NCBI GenBank assembly: GCA_012295225.1
Contig: WMKK01000012.1
Span: 434,001-498,000, forward strand
Length of the DNA: 64,000 bases
Origin: Ostreococcus mediterraneus
Lineage: Eukaryota; Chlorophyta; Mamiellophyceae; Mamiellales; Bathycoccaceae
Direction: 5' to 3'
Shown here: in pieces, positions 18,384-26,272 of the stretch
Numbering within the stretch: the first letter of the stretch is position 1
Layout of the letters: every line of letters starts with the position of its first letter
Made by a program: the position numbers and the translations under genes
Notes under the pieces: generated by a model
What the model was told of the DNA's origin: nothing
The model's input: the letters and a program-made list of their open reading frames with translations, nothing else
The model's database searches: none

Positions 18384-19619
18384 CTACGTGATGAATGCAT
18401 CATCACGCGAGTAGCGCAGCGCGCGGCGCAAATGCACAAGCGTGTCGTTGAGAAATGGATTTGAACGCGCCGCGGCGTAATACGCACTTCGGTTCTCCGC
18501 CTTGGTATAATGCTCATTCGACACCAACTCATCCGTGGACCACGTATTCATATCGTGTACGCGCGCGACCGTGACCATCGCCGCGATATCGCGCGGTGAA
18601 AACTCAAGATGCGTCAACACGCGCGCGAGCGTCCTCGTGAAATTCGCCGACAAGCTCTCGAATCGCACGTTTAAACATCGCGTGTCCGCCGCGCACTCGG
18701 CGTAGGACAACACCAGCATGCGCAATTCGTCATCGGCGAATGAAATTTCCGCCAACAACGCCTGTTCGGGCGTGGATGTTTTTAAAAAGTCTGCGTACGA
18801 TTGACCTTTGAGCTCGGGAATCGGAACATTGAGCCATTTTTCATCACGAATGCGTCGCGCGTGGTACACGGCACCAGATACGAGTACATCCGCGGGATCA
18901 CGCACAACGTGCACCAAGCGATAGTCTTTATCTTCGCGTTCGAGAAGCGAAATGACCGATTCGCACGCTCGCGTACGCCAATCCTTGGTGACGTACGCCG
19001 GTAGCGGTTTGCCAAGATGATAATCGATGAGAACATCAGCGCGCGCGAACGCCGCCGCAAATTTCGCCTCGTCCGCCACCGCACCAGGCGTATCTTCCGC
19101 CGCGCGAACGTCAAAGAATGAAAACGACGAATTCTTGGCGATTGTTTGAAACACGTCGTGCATCAACGCCGTGCCCGTCTTGTGATGCGTCGCCACGACG
19201 CGCTTGACGCTCCCCTTCGGCTTTAAGATTCTCGACATCCTCTTCTTTGTCTTCGCCGCATCAACCGACATATACCTCGCCACGCGACGTAAATCCCACC
19301 TCGAAATATCCTGCGAAGCCGTGCCGTACGCAAACTTTCCCGCGCCTTTGTCCACGAATGGCGCCGAGAAACCGCCGACGCCGCCGACGCCGACGCACAT
19401 CCGCCCCGCGCGCCTCGCGAACGGCATCATCCCACCACCGCACGCGTAAAACACCACCACCGCGCACGACACACCGAGCGCTATCGCGCGCGCCATCGCC
19501 CCCACCGAAGACGTTTTTCCCATCACTGACGCCGCGCGCCGATGCGCAAGCGCATCGCCAGCATCGTCGTCATCACGAATCGGCTCGTGATGCGTCACCC
19601 GGCGATGCGCCATCATCAT
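18384..19619 (-). CDS. PAPS-dependent sulfotransferase family protein, type II membrane
   Basis: A 411-residue protein with its ATG at 19619. A single hydrophobic anchor at about residues 40-60 follows a short basic/His-rich cytosolic tail, the layout of Golgi sulfotransferases. The 5'-phosphosulfate loop is seen in RVVATHHKTGTALMHDVF, and the 3'-phosphate-binding segment in RLVHVVRDPADVLVSGAVYH. The rest is consistent with the sulfotransferase fold. The acceptor, whether carbohydrate or other, is unknown. It is convergent with Aurora (126 bp between stops) and divergent from CCR4 across a 603-bp spacer. Confidence 0.83.
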   Translation of the reverse strand: MMMAHRRVTHHEPIRDDDDAGDALAHRRAASVMGKTSSVGAMARAIALGVSCAVVVFYACGGGMMPFARRAGRMCVGVGGVGGFSAPFVDKGAGKFAYGTASQDISRWDLRRVARYMSVDAAKTKKRMSRILKPKGSVKRVVATHHKTGTALMHDVFQTIAKNSSFSFFDVRAAEDTPGAVADEAKFAAAFARADVLIDYHLGKPLPAYVTKDWRTRACESVISLLEREDKDYRLVHVVRDPADVLVSGAVYHARRIRDEKWLNVPIPELKGQSYADFLKTSTPEQALLAEISFADDELRMLVLSYAECAADTRCLNVRFESLSANFTRTLARVLTHLEFSPRDIAAMVTVARVHDMNTWSTDELVSNEHYTKAENRSAYYAAARSNPFLNDTLVHLRRALRYSRDDAFIT

Positions 19620-20222
19620 GCACGCGCGTCAAAAACTCGAAAACGCGATCCTCGGCGCGATGCGCGTCGGCGTGCGCGCTCGCGCGCTCGCGCGTCGCCG
19701 TGTCGCGCGGCAACGTCAAGTGTCTATTCGTGTCACACGCGCTCTCTCGGGCGGCCCAAACCCAGATGTAATAGTGTATAGTATATAAACCTATCATGCG
19801 GTAGAACGTTTATGGTATTAGACATAGATCCATGTAGACTATAGAGTGCATCAGTAGAGTCCGTTTTGAAGGTTTGTGGTGTTATCATGGTCATGATTCC
19901 CTAGAGGCATTCCCGCGCCATTCGTCGACGACGACGCGCGAACACGCGCGCGCGCGGTGTGCGCGAACCGCGTATATTGCGCGCGTTCGACACCGCCCGA
20001 AATCAGACGCAGAACGCGCACGCATCGCACGCACACGGGTGATCTGTGGTGGGATTTCGCATCGTTTGGCTGGCGATCGGCGCATTTTGATTTGATTCCG
20101 TCGTCGCGTCGCGCGAGGCGCGAGGCGTTGCCGCAGTCGAGCGATCGCGTGCACGGTGGGTGACGTTGCGCGCGCGCTGTGCAGGTCGAACGCGTGGGTG
20201 GTGACGTTGACGTCGGCGCAGG
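19620..20222. other. 603-bp divergent intergenic region with AT-rich island
   Basis: This is the largest gap in the window. Positions about 19760-19900 are clearly AT-richer than the surroundings and contain TATATAAACC near 19783. The flanks are CGCG-rich. I looked for tRNA boxes A and B and for a protein on both strands and saw none that convinced me. Confidence 0.4.
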
Positions 20223-21962
20223 ATGTCGTTGACGGTGACGCGGGCGACGTTGAACACGGAGACGCCCATCGTCGGCGTCGAGCTCGCGCCCTATGTCGTC
20301 ACGCGTAAGTCCGATGGGACGTCCACGACGGAAGATATAAATAAGGAGAATCCGCACGAAGGGCAATACGTGCGCTATCGGTGGTTTCGGTCGGGGAAAA
20401 AGGTGAAGATGAGCGTGTGTTCGGTGCATCCGGCGGAGAACGCGACGTTGTTAAACATCGCGACGCGGACGTATCATTGCGACAGTGAGTGCTTTAAGCA
20501 TTCGTGGAGAGAGTGGAATCGCAATCGTATCGCGAATGGTGAGCCGTTTCCGACGAGTACTGCGGCAGAGCGACGGGCGGCGAGGGACGACGCTGAACTG
20601 GGGTGGAAAGCGCACAAGGCGGAAAAGGCGGAGGAGACGAAACCAGAGGAGAAGAAGAAGGTTGAGCCTTGGATCGAGGTGAGCGCGACGAGGAACTATA
20701 CAGTGCAGGCGGACGACGTAGGTCACGTGCTGAAGCTCGAAGTCGTGCCCGTGGATGCGAGATCAGGGGGCGAGGCGATGCAACCTCAAAACGTGATCAC
20801 GGGGCGCGTGATCCCAGCCCCCGAGCCCCCGAGGAGAAACTTGGTGAAGATTGCACACAATAGCACCGCGGAGCCACGAACGTTTACCGTGGCGACTTAC
20901 AACGTGTTAGCGGACTTGTACTGCAACAGCGACATGTACAAGTATGTTCCAGACTGGGCGTTGGCGTGGGCGTATCGCCGGCAGAACATCTTGAAGGAGA
21001 TAGTAAACTACAACGCGGATGTTTTGTGTTTACAGGAAGTGCAATCCGATCACTTTGAAGAATTCTTCCAAGGCGAAATGGCAAAGCACGGGTATGCGTC
21101 AGTGTACAAGAAGAAGACGGCGCAGGTTTTCAGCGAGGGTAAGTTTGTCATCGACGGTTGCGCAATCTTTTTCAAAAAGAACAAGTTTGCGTTGATTAAG
21201 AAGTACGAAGTAGAGTTCAACAAGGCAGCGTTGAGTTTGGTCGAGTCCCTAGGCGGCGCCACAGCGAAGAAGGATGCGTTGAATCGTTTGATGAAGGATA
21301 ACATCGCGCTCATCGTCGTGCTTGAAGCCTTGGACGTGGACCAGCAAAATTTGAACGGTAAGCGGCAGCTTTTATGCGTGGCTAACACGCATATTCATGC
21401 CAACACTGAACATAATGATGTTAAATTATGGCAAGTGCACACGTTGCTGAAGGGTTTGGAGAAGATTGCGACGTCCGCGGAGATTCCTATGGTGGTGTGT
21501 GGAGATTTCAACTCTGTTCCGGGTTCTGCCGCCCACAATTTGCTCTCCAACGGTAGAGTTCCCGCCGATCATCCAGAGCTCGGGATCGATCCGTTTGGGA
21601 TTTTGCAGCCCTCGGCAAAGCTATCGCATCCGCTTCCACTCGTGTCGGCGTATACAAATTTACACAAGCCGTGCTTGGATTCCGAGGCGTTGGAGCGCCA
21701 AAGAAACCGAGTAGACGTGATTGGCGAGCCAATTTTCACCAACTGCACAAAGGATTTCCATGGTGCTTTAGATTACATCTTCTACACCGAGGACGCCCTC
21801 GCGCCCGTGAGCTTATTAGAGCTCCCGAGTGAACGCGAGGTGCGCGCCAAGTACGGCGGCTTGCCAAACACGCAGTGGTCATCCGATCACGTCAGCCTTA
21901 TGACCGAGTTCCAATGGGGCGCGCGCATAGATCCATCCATGGGTCAGCATCGCTACATGTAA
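20223..21962 (+). CDS. CCR4: CCR4-type poly(A) deadenylase (CCR4-NOT catalytic subunit)
   Basis: A 579-residue protein with its ATG at 20223. The N-terminal 200 or so residues match the plant CCR4 N-terminus (IVGVELAPYV; SVHPAENATL; YHCDSECFKHSW, a degenerate Cys/His element) and replace the leucine-rich repeats of yeast and animal CCR4. The C-terminal 360 residues are an endonuclease/exonuclease/phosphatase domain with the Mg-binding and catalytic residues visible: TYNVLADLYC (Asn), LCLQEVQSDHF (Glu), VANTHIHAN, VVCGDFNSVPGS (Asp), LDYIFYT and WSSDHVSLM (Asp-His). It shortens mRNA poly(A) tails in the cytoplasm. It has no introns. Confidence 0.93.
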   Translation: MSLTVTRATLNTETPIVGVELAPYVVTRKSDGTSTTEDINKENPHEGQYVRYRWFRSGKKVKMSVCSVHPAENATLLNIATRTYHCDSECFKHSWREWNRNRIANGEPFPTSTAAERRAARDDAELGWKAHKAEKAEETKPEEKKKVEPWIEVSATRNYTVQADDVGHVLKLEVVPVDARSGGEAMQPQNVITGRVIPAPEPPRRNLVKIAHNSTAEPRTFTVATYNVLADLYCNSDMYKYVPDWALAWAYRRQNILKEIVNYNADVLCLQEVQSDHFEEFFQGEMAKHGYASVYKKKTAQVFSEGKFVIDGCAIFFKKNKFALIKKYEVEFNKAALSLVESLGGATAKKDALNRLMKDNIALIVVLEALDVDQQNLNGKRQLLCVANTHIHANTEHNDVKLWQVHTLLKGLEKIATSAEIPMVVCGDFNSVPGSAAHNLLSNGRVPADHPELGIDPFGILQPSAKLSHPLPLVSAYTNLHKPCLDSEALERQRNRVDVIGEPIFTNCTKDFHGALDYIFYTEDALAPVSLLELPSEREVRAKYGGLPNTQWSSDHVSLMTEFQWGARIDPSMGQHRYM

Positions 21963-22301
21963 ACCACTCACCCGAGTTTACATTACACATCAAAAACATC
22001 GAAAAAGACAAAAAAGAAATTGTTTCAACAGTTAGCTTCGATAGTCAGAAAAGAGTCGGCCCGTACGCAAGGACCGCGCGTTAAAAACGAACGCATTTGC
22101 GATTAGCGAGTTGTGATTTATATCATTGCGTCGTTATCATTCTTTCCTCTGCACCTGTAGCTCCCTCTTTTCGCGTTTTCATCTTACATCGTTACTCGCG
22201 ATGTCTCGCAGGCGACAGGTGGGAACGAAATTTGAAAACAAAATCAAAAAGACCACACTTCTCATCGCGCACGCCACGCGCTCGAACCTTTAAGCGCGCG
22301 C
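21963..22301 (+). other. 339-bp intergenic region
   Basis: A same-strand gap between CCR4 and the acidic hypothetical gene. The first half is A-rich (21990-22030) and looks like a 3' untranslated region. It becomes pyrimidine-rich near 22140-22190. No gene or RNA structure was recognised. Confidence 0.4.
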
Positions 22302-23123
22302 ATGTCGAACGCCAACGATGCTACACCTCTGAATGAACACGGCAAACGCGCCGCCGACGCCGGCGACGACGACGTCGCGATTGAGCCCGAGCGCAAGGCG
22401 CTCAAAGCAACCATCGATGAAAACGACGTCGCGACCGCCACCGCCGCCGTCGAGCGATGCCGCACGCCCGCGCACGATCGTGCGGGTAATCTTCTCGTCG
22501 ATGGTGATCGCATCGAGGTTGAATGGCAGATAAACGCCGCTGAAGATGACGATGAGGACGAAGGAGAGGCTGACGAGGAAGAGAAGGAAGAGAAGGCGAC
22601 GACTATAACGTGGTGGCCGTGCGTTGTGCGTCGCGCAACGCCCGAGGACGCCAAGTCTGTGGCGACGAATATTAACGACGCACTCTTTACACTCGATTAC
22701 GAAGCGCGCGATGGTTTTGAGGCGGAGAAGCGCGTGGTGCTCATGTTGGCGTCGCAGCGGTGCGAAGACGCGACGGATGCGGGAGTTTTGAAATGGCGGC
22801 GCGAAGACGATGATTTTGTCGACAACGAGGACGACGACGACGACGAGGATGAAAATAATGACGTGCCGACGACGATGCGGGAGATTTTAGAGGCGCAAGG
22901 TCGGATTGACGCGCAAGATGGTGAGACGTTGGAGCACGCTTCGATGGCTGCATTTTCAACGTTACCCATGGATCAGCAAATGAGCATGGCGACCGCTTTT
23001 GCGGGATTCAAGGAAAAACTCATGGCAAAGCTTTCCGGGCTAGCGAGCGCAAAGGGTGATAACGGGGTGGTGACGAAAGATGATATTGAGAGCATTTTGA
23101 GTGACATTAAGAACGCCCGATGA
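22302..23123 (+). CDS. Hypothetical acidic protein, possibly with Tudor-like core
   Basis: A 273-residue protein with its ATG at 22302. Two acidic runs (near residues 85-100 and 180-190) flank a more structured part: DGDRIEVEWQIN, then TITWWPCVVRRATPED and FTLDYEARDGFEAEKRVVLML. This pattern of short beta strands with a WWPC turn is reminiscent of Tudor/SH3-like folds, but the similarity is weak. The C-terminal 60 residues are helical (QQMSMATAFAGFKEKLMAKL). No targeting signal is seen. I do not recognise the family. It is followed by another unknown gene 67 bp downstream on the same strand. Confidence 0.6.
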   Translation: MSNANDATPLNEHGKRAADAGDDDVAIEPERKALKATIDENDVATATAAVERCRTPAHDRAGNLLVDGDRIEVEWQINAAEDDDEDEGEADEEEKEEKATTITWWPCVVRRATPEDAKSVATNINDALFTLDYEARDGFEAEKRVVLMLASQRCEDATDAGVLKWRREDDDFVDNEDDDDDEDENNDVPTTMREILEAQGRIDAQDGETLEHASMAAFSTLPMDQQMSMATAFAGFKEKLMAKLSGLASAKGDNGVVTKDDIESILSDIKNAR

Positions 23124-23190
23124 ATTTTATTTCGTTTTTGTAACTGTACAACATCTCCCGACACTTTGCGGCGCGCGGTGCGCATGAGCG

Positions 23191-23898
23191 ATGCAAAACA
23201 CAGCTAATGAAGGCGTTGATTCGCCGAATATCGAACCCTCGACAACGAACGTCGCTCAAGACGGCGAGAATATTCACAACTCTGATAACGCCTCGCAGAC
23301 TAAATTTGGCTACGCCTCGCGAGTTGATGCTCCGTCGATTGATGTCACCACCCATGCGTGCGCGACATCTCGCGACAACTATGACGATATCCAAGCACTC
23401 ATACGCTACCTCGATGGTCCGATTGCCGTGCGGCTGTCATCGCTGACTTTTTTGCTGGATGTGTTTTGTGAGCGTCTTCGAGACGCGACGACATCTGTGG
23501 ACGCGTGCGTGATGCGCGACGTCATTCAAGCCATCATGCGCGCATGTCGAGATTCGGCACCGAATGTCGCATTAAGAGCAAGAACTGGGGTGTTTCGAAT
23601 ATTAAAGGCGTGTCTCGAGCGTGAGACACTCGATGCGCGCGCCGCGGCTACGGCGCTCAAATCTGTCGTCTTTGTCGGCGTCGAGCACAGTGCGTGCGCC
23701 GCGGCTCGCGCACACGTGAACAGCGAATGCGTGCGTATTTTAGAACATAAGTGCTGCGATCAATATACCGGAAGTTTATTGCGCATGGTGATCGACGGTC
23801 GGTACCGTGATTGCGTGCTCACGTTACATCCCGCCTGCGCGCGAAAAGGAAACTTGAATAATAGAATGAACACGCCGTGCATTAAAAGAACTATCTAA
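23191..23898 (+). CDS. Hypothetical all-helical protein (ARM/HEAT-like)
   Basis: A 235-residue protein with its ATG at 23191. After a polar N-terminus of 60 residues the protein is alpha-helical with hydrophobic periodicity (DGPIAVRLSSLTFLLDVFCE; MRDVIQAIMRACRDSA; LRARTGVFRILKACLE; ARAAATALKSVVFVGV), resembling two or three ARM/HEAT-type helical pairs. It is cysteine-rich towards the C-terminus. I recognise no specific family. Its stop codon overlaps the stop of the convergent gene by 4 bp (CTAA at 23895-23898). Confidence 0.55.
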   Translation: MQNTANEGVDSPNIEPSTTNVAQDGENIHNSDNASQTKFGYASRVDAPSIDVTTHACATSRDNYDDIQALIRYLDGPIAVRLSSLTFLLDVFCERLRDATTSVDACVMRDVIQAIMRACRDSAPNVALRARTGVFRILKACLERETLDARAAATALKSVVFVGVEHSACAAARAHVNSECVRILEHKCCDQYTGSLLRMVIDGRYRDCVLTLHPACARKGNLNNRMNTPCIKRTI

Positions 23899-26024
23899 AT
23901 GGATGCTGCGCCGTTGTGGAAAAAGACAATGGCTTCCAATTCGTTATCATCCATTGCCGACACGACGCGCCCGATTGATGACACGTCGATTCGGCACCAT
24001 GCCTTTGAATCAAACGCGCTCTGCTGCTGTGACTTCAACGAACGAACCCCACGCCCATCGCACGACGGCCCAGCGTGACCGATATCCGTGTACCCCGCAT
24101 TCCACATGAACTCGAATAGCTCTATGAATTGCTTTGTGGAGTATCCCGACGACGCCAATACCTTGGCATTGAGCTCAAGAAGCACGACGCCGGGGTGGAG
24201 CGGACTGCTGAGCAAACTTTTGGCGCCATCTAATAGCGCTCCATTGATTCCGCGTCCAGAGATGCGTAAACCATCAACTTTGCCAACGCGCTCAGCGAGC
24301 GCCGTAAGTTCATCACCGCGCTCTATGCTGCTATGTTCAGTCATAATTTGCACATTCTTCCCCAGACCGTTATAATCAACCGCCGCTTGCATGTTCTTCA
24401 CCATGGCATCTTGCCATTCGTACGCGTACACATCGTGCGCTTGAGACGCCATGGCGATAGCGTAGTATCCGAAACCAGCGCCAACATCCACAAAAATAGC
24501 CTTATTATTCGCTCCACCGGTAGCAGCGCGGCGATTGAGTCCAACTAGTAACATGTCAGCTGGAGTTTCTCCGGCGCGCAACGGCGAGAGCGTCGCGAGC
24601 TTCGGCCGCCCATACAATGTGAGCCAATATCCTTCCGCGGTCGTGACTTCATCCTCCAACGTCCCAACTAAAGGTGTTAACAAGTCGAAACTTGGCTTCC
24701 AAAGAGCGTTGACAGGGTACATCTTTTCAGAATCGACGGTTGGCATTTGGAAATGCTCATCGCGCGACGCGATTTTCTCACGGTACTCGGGCAAGTCGCT
24801 CTTCAAAGAATGAAACAAAATCGCCATGTGCTCGTACCATTTTCGCTTACCATTCCACCCTGACTTATCTTTCCAGCCACCAGAATATCTATGCGCTATG
24901 ACTACATCCGGGTGGTCCTGACTTACGCCTTCTTCGCCGAGCGGGTGCGTACCAAAATTTACTTTTGGAAGCATACGAACATTCCAAAACGTATTCGCCT
25001 CACCCTCACGAAGCTTTTGGAAGTGATCCATCAACGCATCGGTAAACGCCCCAGGTCCAGTGCGTTCGAGGGTGTTCCTATTCGTGCTCTTTGTGAAAAT
25101 CTTTTGCGCTCCAGCGTTGATATGATTCGCCACTGCAATGAGCACTGGATGACCGGGCGCGCCCGCAAACGCCCAATTCAGCACCTGTCTTCGCCGCACA
25201 AAATGTCTCGAGTACGCTTGCGAATCAGTGAAGAACTCATTCTCCCACCCAACAATCAGTGTGTCTTTTGCGTGAATAAAATCATCTAATGGCTGTCGAC
25301 ACTCTGTATCGATATCCGCGTACACGCCGCCCAATTTCAACACCACCAAATATCTAAAGAAATCACTTTGCTCCACCTTCTTCTCCAAGCTCGCATAAGC
25401 TTGATAATATTCCGGAAAGTGCTCGTTTACAAACCGCTTGCAGTCTTCGTCGTCGTAGAATCTCATCTCCCAACCTGGATTCATGTCGCTCCACGTCTTC
25501 ATCAACGCCGCGTCTCGCTCCGTCAACGCGCTCCTCGACTTATACGTCTGATGCACTAATCTTGGCACGAGCTTGGACCCAGATGATGTGTTTCTAGCCA
25601 ACATATCATCGTTTTCGTGTTTTTGTGTCTTCACTTGCGACGTCACGGTGGTTGGGAGGATGCGCGGGCTCGAGACGCCCGCCCGCGGGACTTCGGCGAG
25701 TCGATCGCCCCCCGTCCGCGGTCCCAACTGTAACTCCTCCGCATCTAGCGCTGCCGTCGAGGACGACGTAAACGTGTCTGGCTGTGCTGGACGAAAGACT
25801 AGATACAGAACGACCAGCACACAGGCGATTTTGATGTATGTTGAACGGGTTCTCAAGCGTACCCACTCGCGCGTCGCGCGACGCCGGCGTCCTCGCGCCT
25901 TATCATACTTGTACGCGTCGTCGTCCTCTGCGGCGCGCTCAAGGTCGTATCCACTGTCACCGTCATAATACTTTGCGCGTGTTGTACCGAATCCGGCGAC
26001 TGCGGGTGGTAAGCCGCGACGCAT
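23895..26024 (-). CDS. Glycosyltransferase 32-like plus FkbM-type methyltransferase fusion, type II membrane
   Basis: A 709-residue protein with its ATG at 26024; the frame is open to 26030 but that codon is GTG. A signal anchor lies at about residues 62-78 (IKIACVLVVLYLVF) after a basic stretch, so the body should lie in the Golgi lumen. Residues about 145-400 resemble OCH1/GT32 glycosyltransferases: VPRLVHQTYKSR, SDFFRYLVVLKLGGVYADID (containing the DxD metal site near residue 235), and LNWAFAGAPGHPV. Residues about 480-690 carry a SAM-binding methyltransferase of FkbM type: IFVDVGAGFGYYAIAMAS, then VYAYEWQDAMV. This combination suggests transfer of a sugar and its O-methylation on surface glycans; that role is inferred. 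Confidence 0.82.
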   Translation of the reverse strand: MRRGLPPAVAGFGTTRAKYYDGDSGYDLERAAEDDDAYKYDKARGRRRRATREWVRLRTRSTYIKIACVLVVLYLVFRPAQPDTFTSSSTAALDAEELQLGPRTGGDRLAEVPRAGVSSPRILPTTVTSQVKTQKHENDDMLARNTSSGSKLVPRLVHQTYKSRSALTERDAALMKTWSDMNPGWEMRFYDDEDCKRFVNEHFPEYYQAYASLEKKVEQSDFFRYLVVLKLGGVYADIDTECRQPLDDFIHAKDTLIVGWENEFFTDSQAYSRHFVRRRQVLNWAFAGAPGHPVLIAVANHINAGAQKIFTKSTNRNTLERTGPGAFTDALMDHFQKLREGEANTFWNVRMLPKVNFGTHPLGEEGVSQDHPDVVIAHRYSGGWKDKSGWNGKRKWYEHMAILFHSLKSDLPEYREKIASRDEHFQMPTVDSEKMYPVNALWKPSFDLLTPLVGTLEDEVTTAEGYWLTLYGRPKLATLSPLRAGETPADMLLVGLNRRAATGGANNKAIFVDVGAGFGYYAIAMASQAHDVYAYEWQDAMVKNMQAAVDYNGLGKNVQIMTEHSSIERGDELTALAERVGKVDGLRISGRGINGALLDGAKSLLSSPLHPGVVLLELNAKVLASSGYSTKQFIELFEFMWNAGYTDIGHAGPSCDGRGVRSLKSQQQSAFDSKAWCRIDVSSIGRVVSAMDDNELEAIVFFHNGAASI

Positions 26025-26212
26025 CTTCACGCGAGGCGTCCCGGACGCGAACCAACCAACGCCGAGGCAAACTGAGTAACGTGAACGGCGACGACGACGC
26101 GAACGAACGAAACGAGACGATAAAACACGCCTGTCGCGTGCAGTTGCAGTATTTACACGACGCGTGAAGCGAGACGCGTGCGCGACGAGGGACGCGCGAC
26201 GACTTCTGAGGT

Positions 26213-26218
26213 CACGTG
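26213..26218. promoter_or_regulatory. G-box CACGTG upstream of the GT32-FkbM gene
   Basis: A perfect palindrome CACGTG about 190 bp upstream of the ATG at 26024 and outside any gene. It is a bHLH/bZIP-type site in plants. In GC-rich DNA a chance occurrence is quite possible. Confidence 0.25.
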
Positions 26219-26272
26219 GTTGCTTATCTCAAGTTGAGTTGCGGCGTCGCCACTCCTAGTGAATTCGAATGA

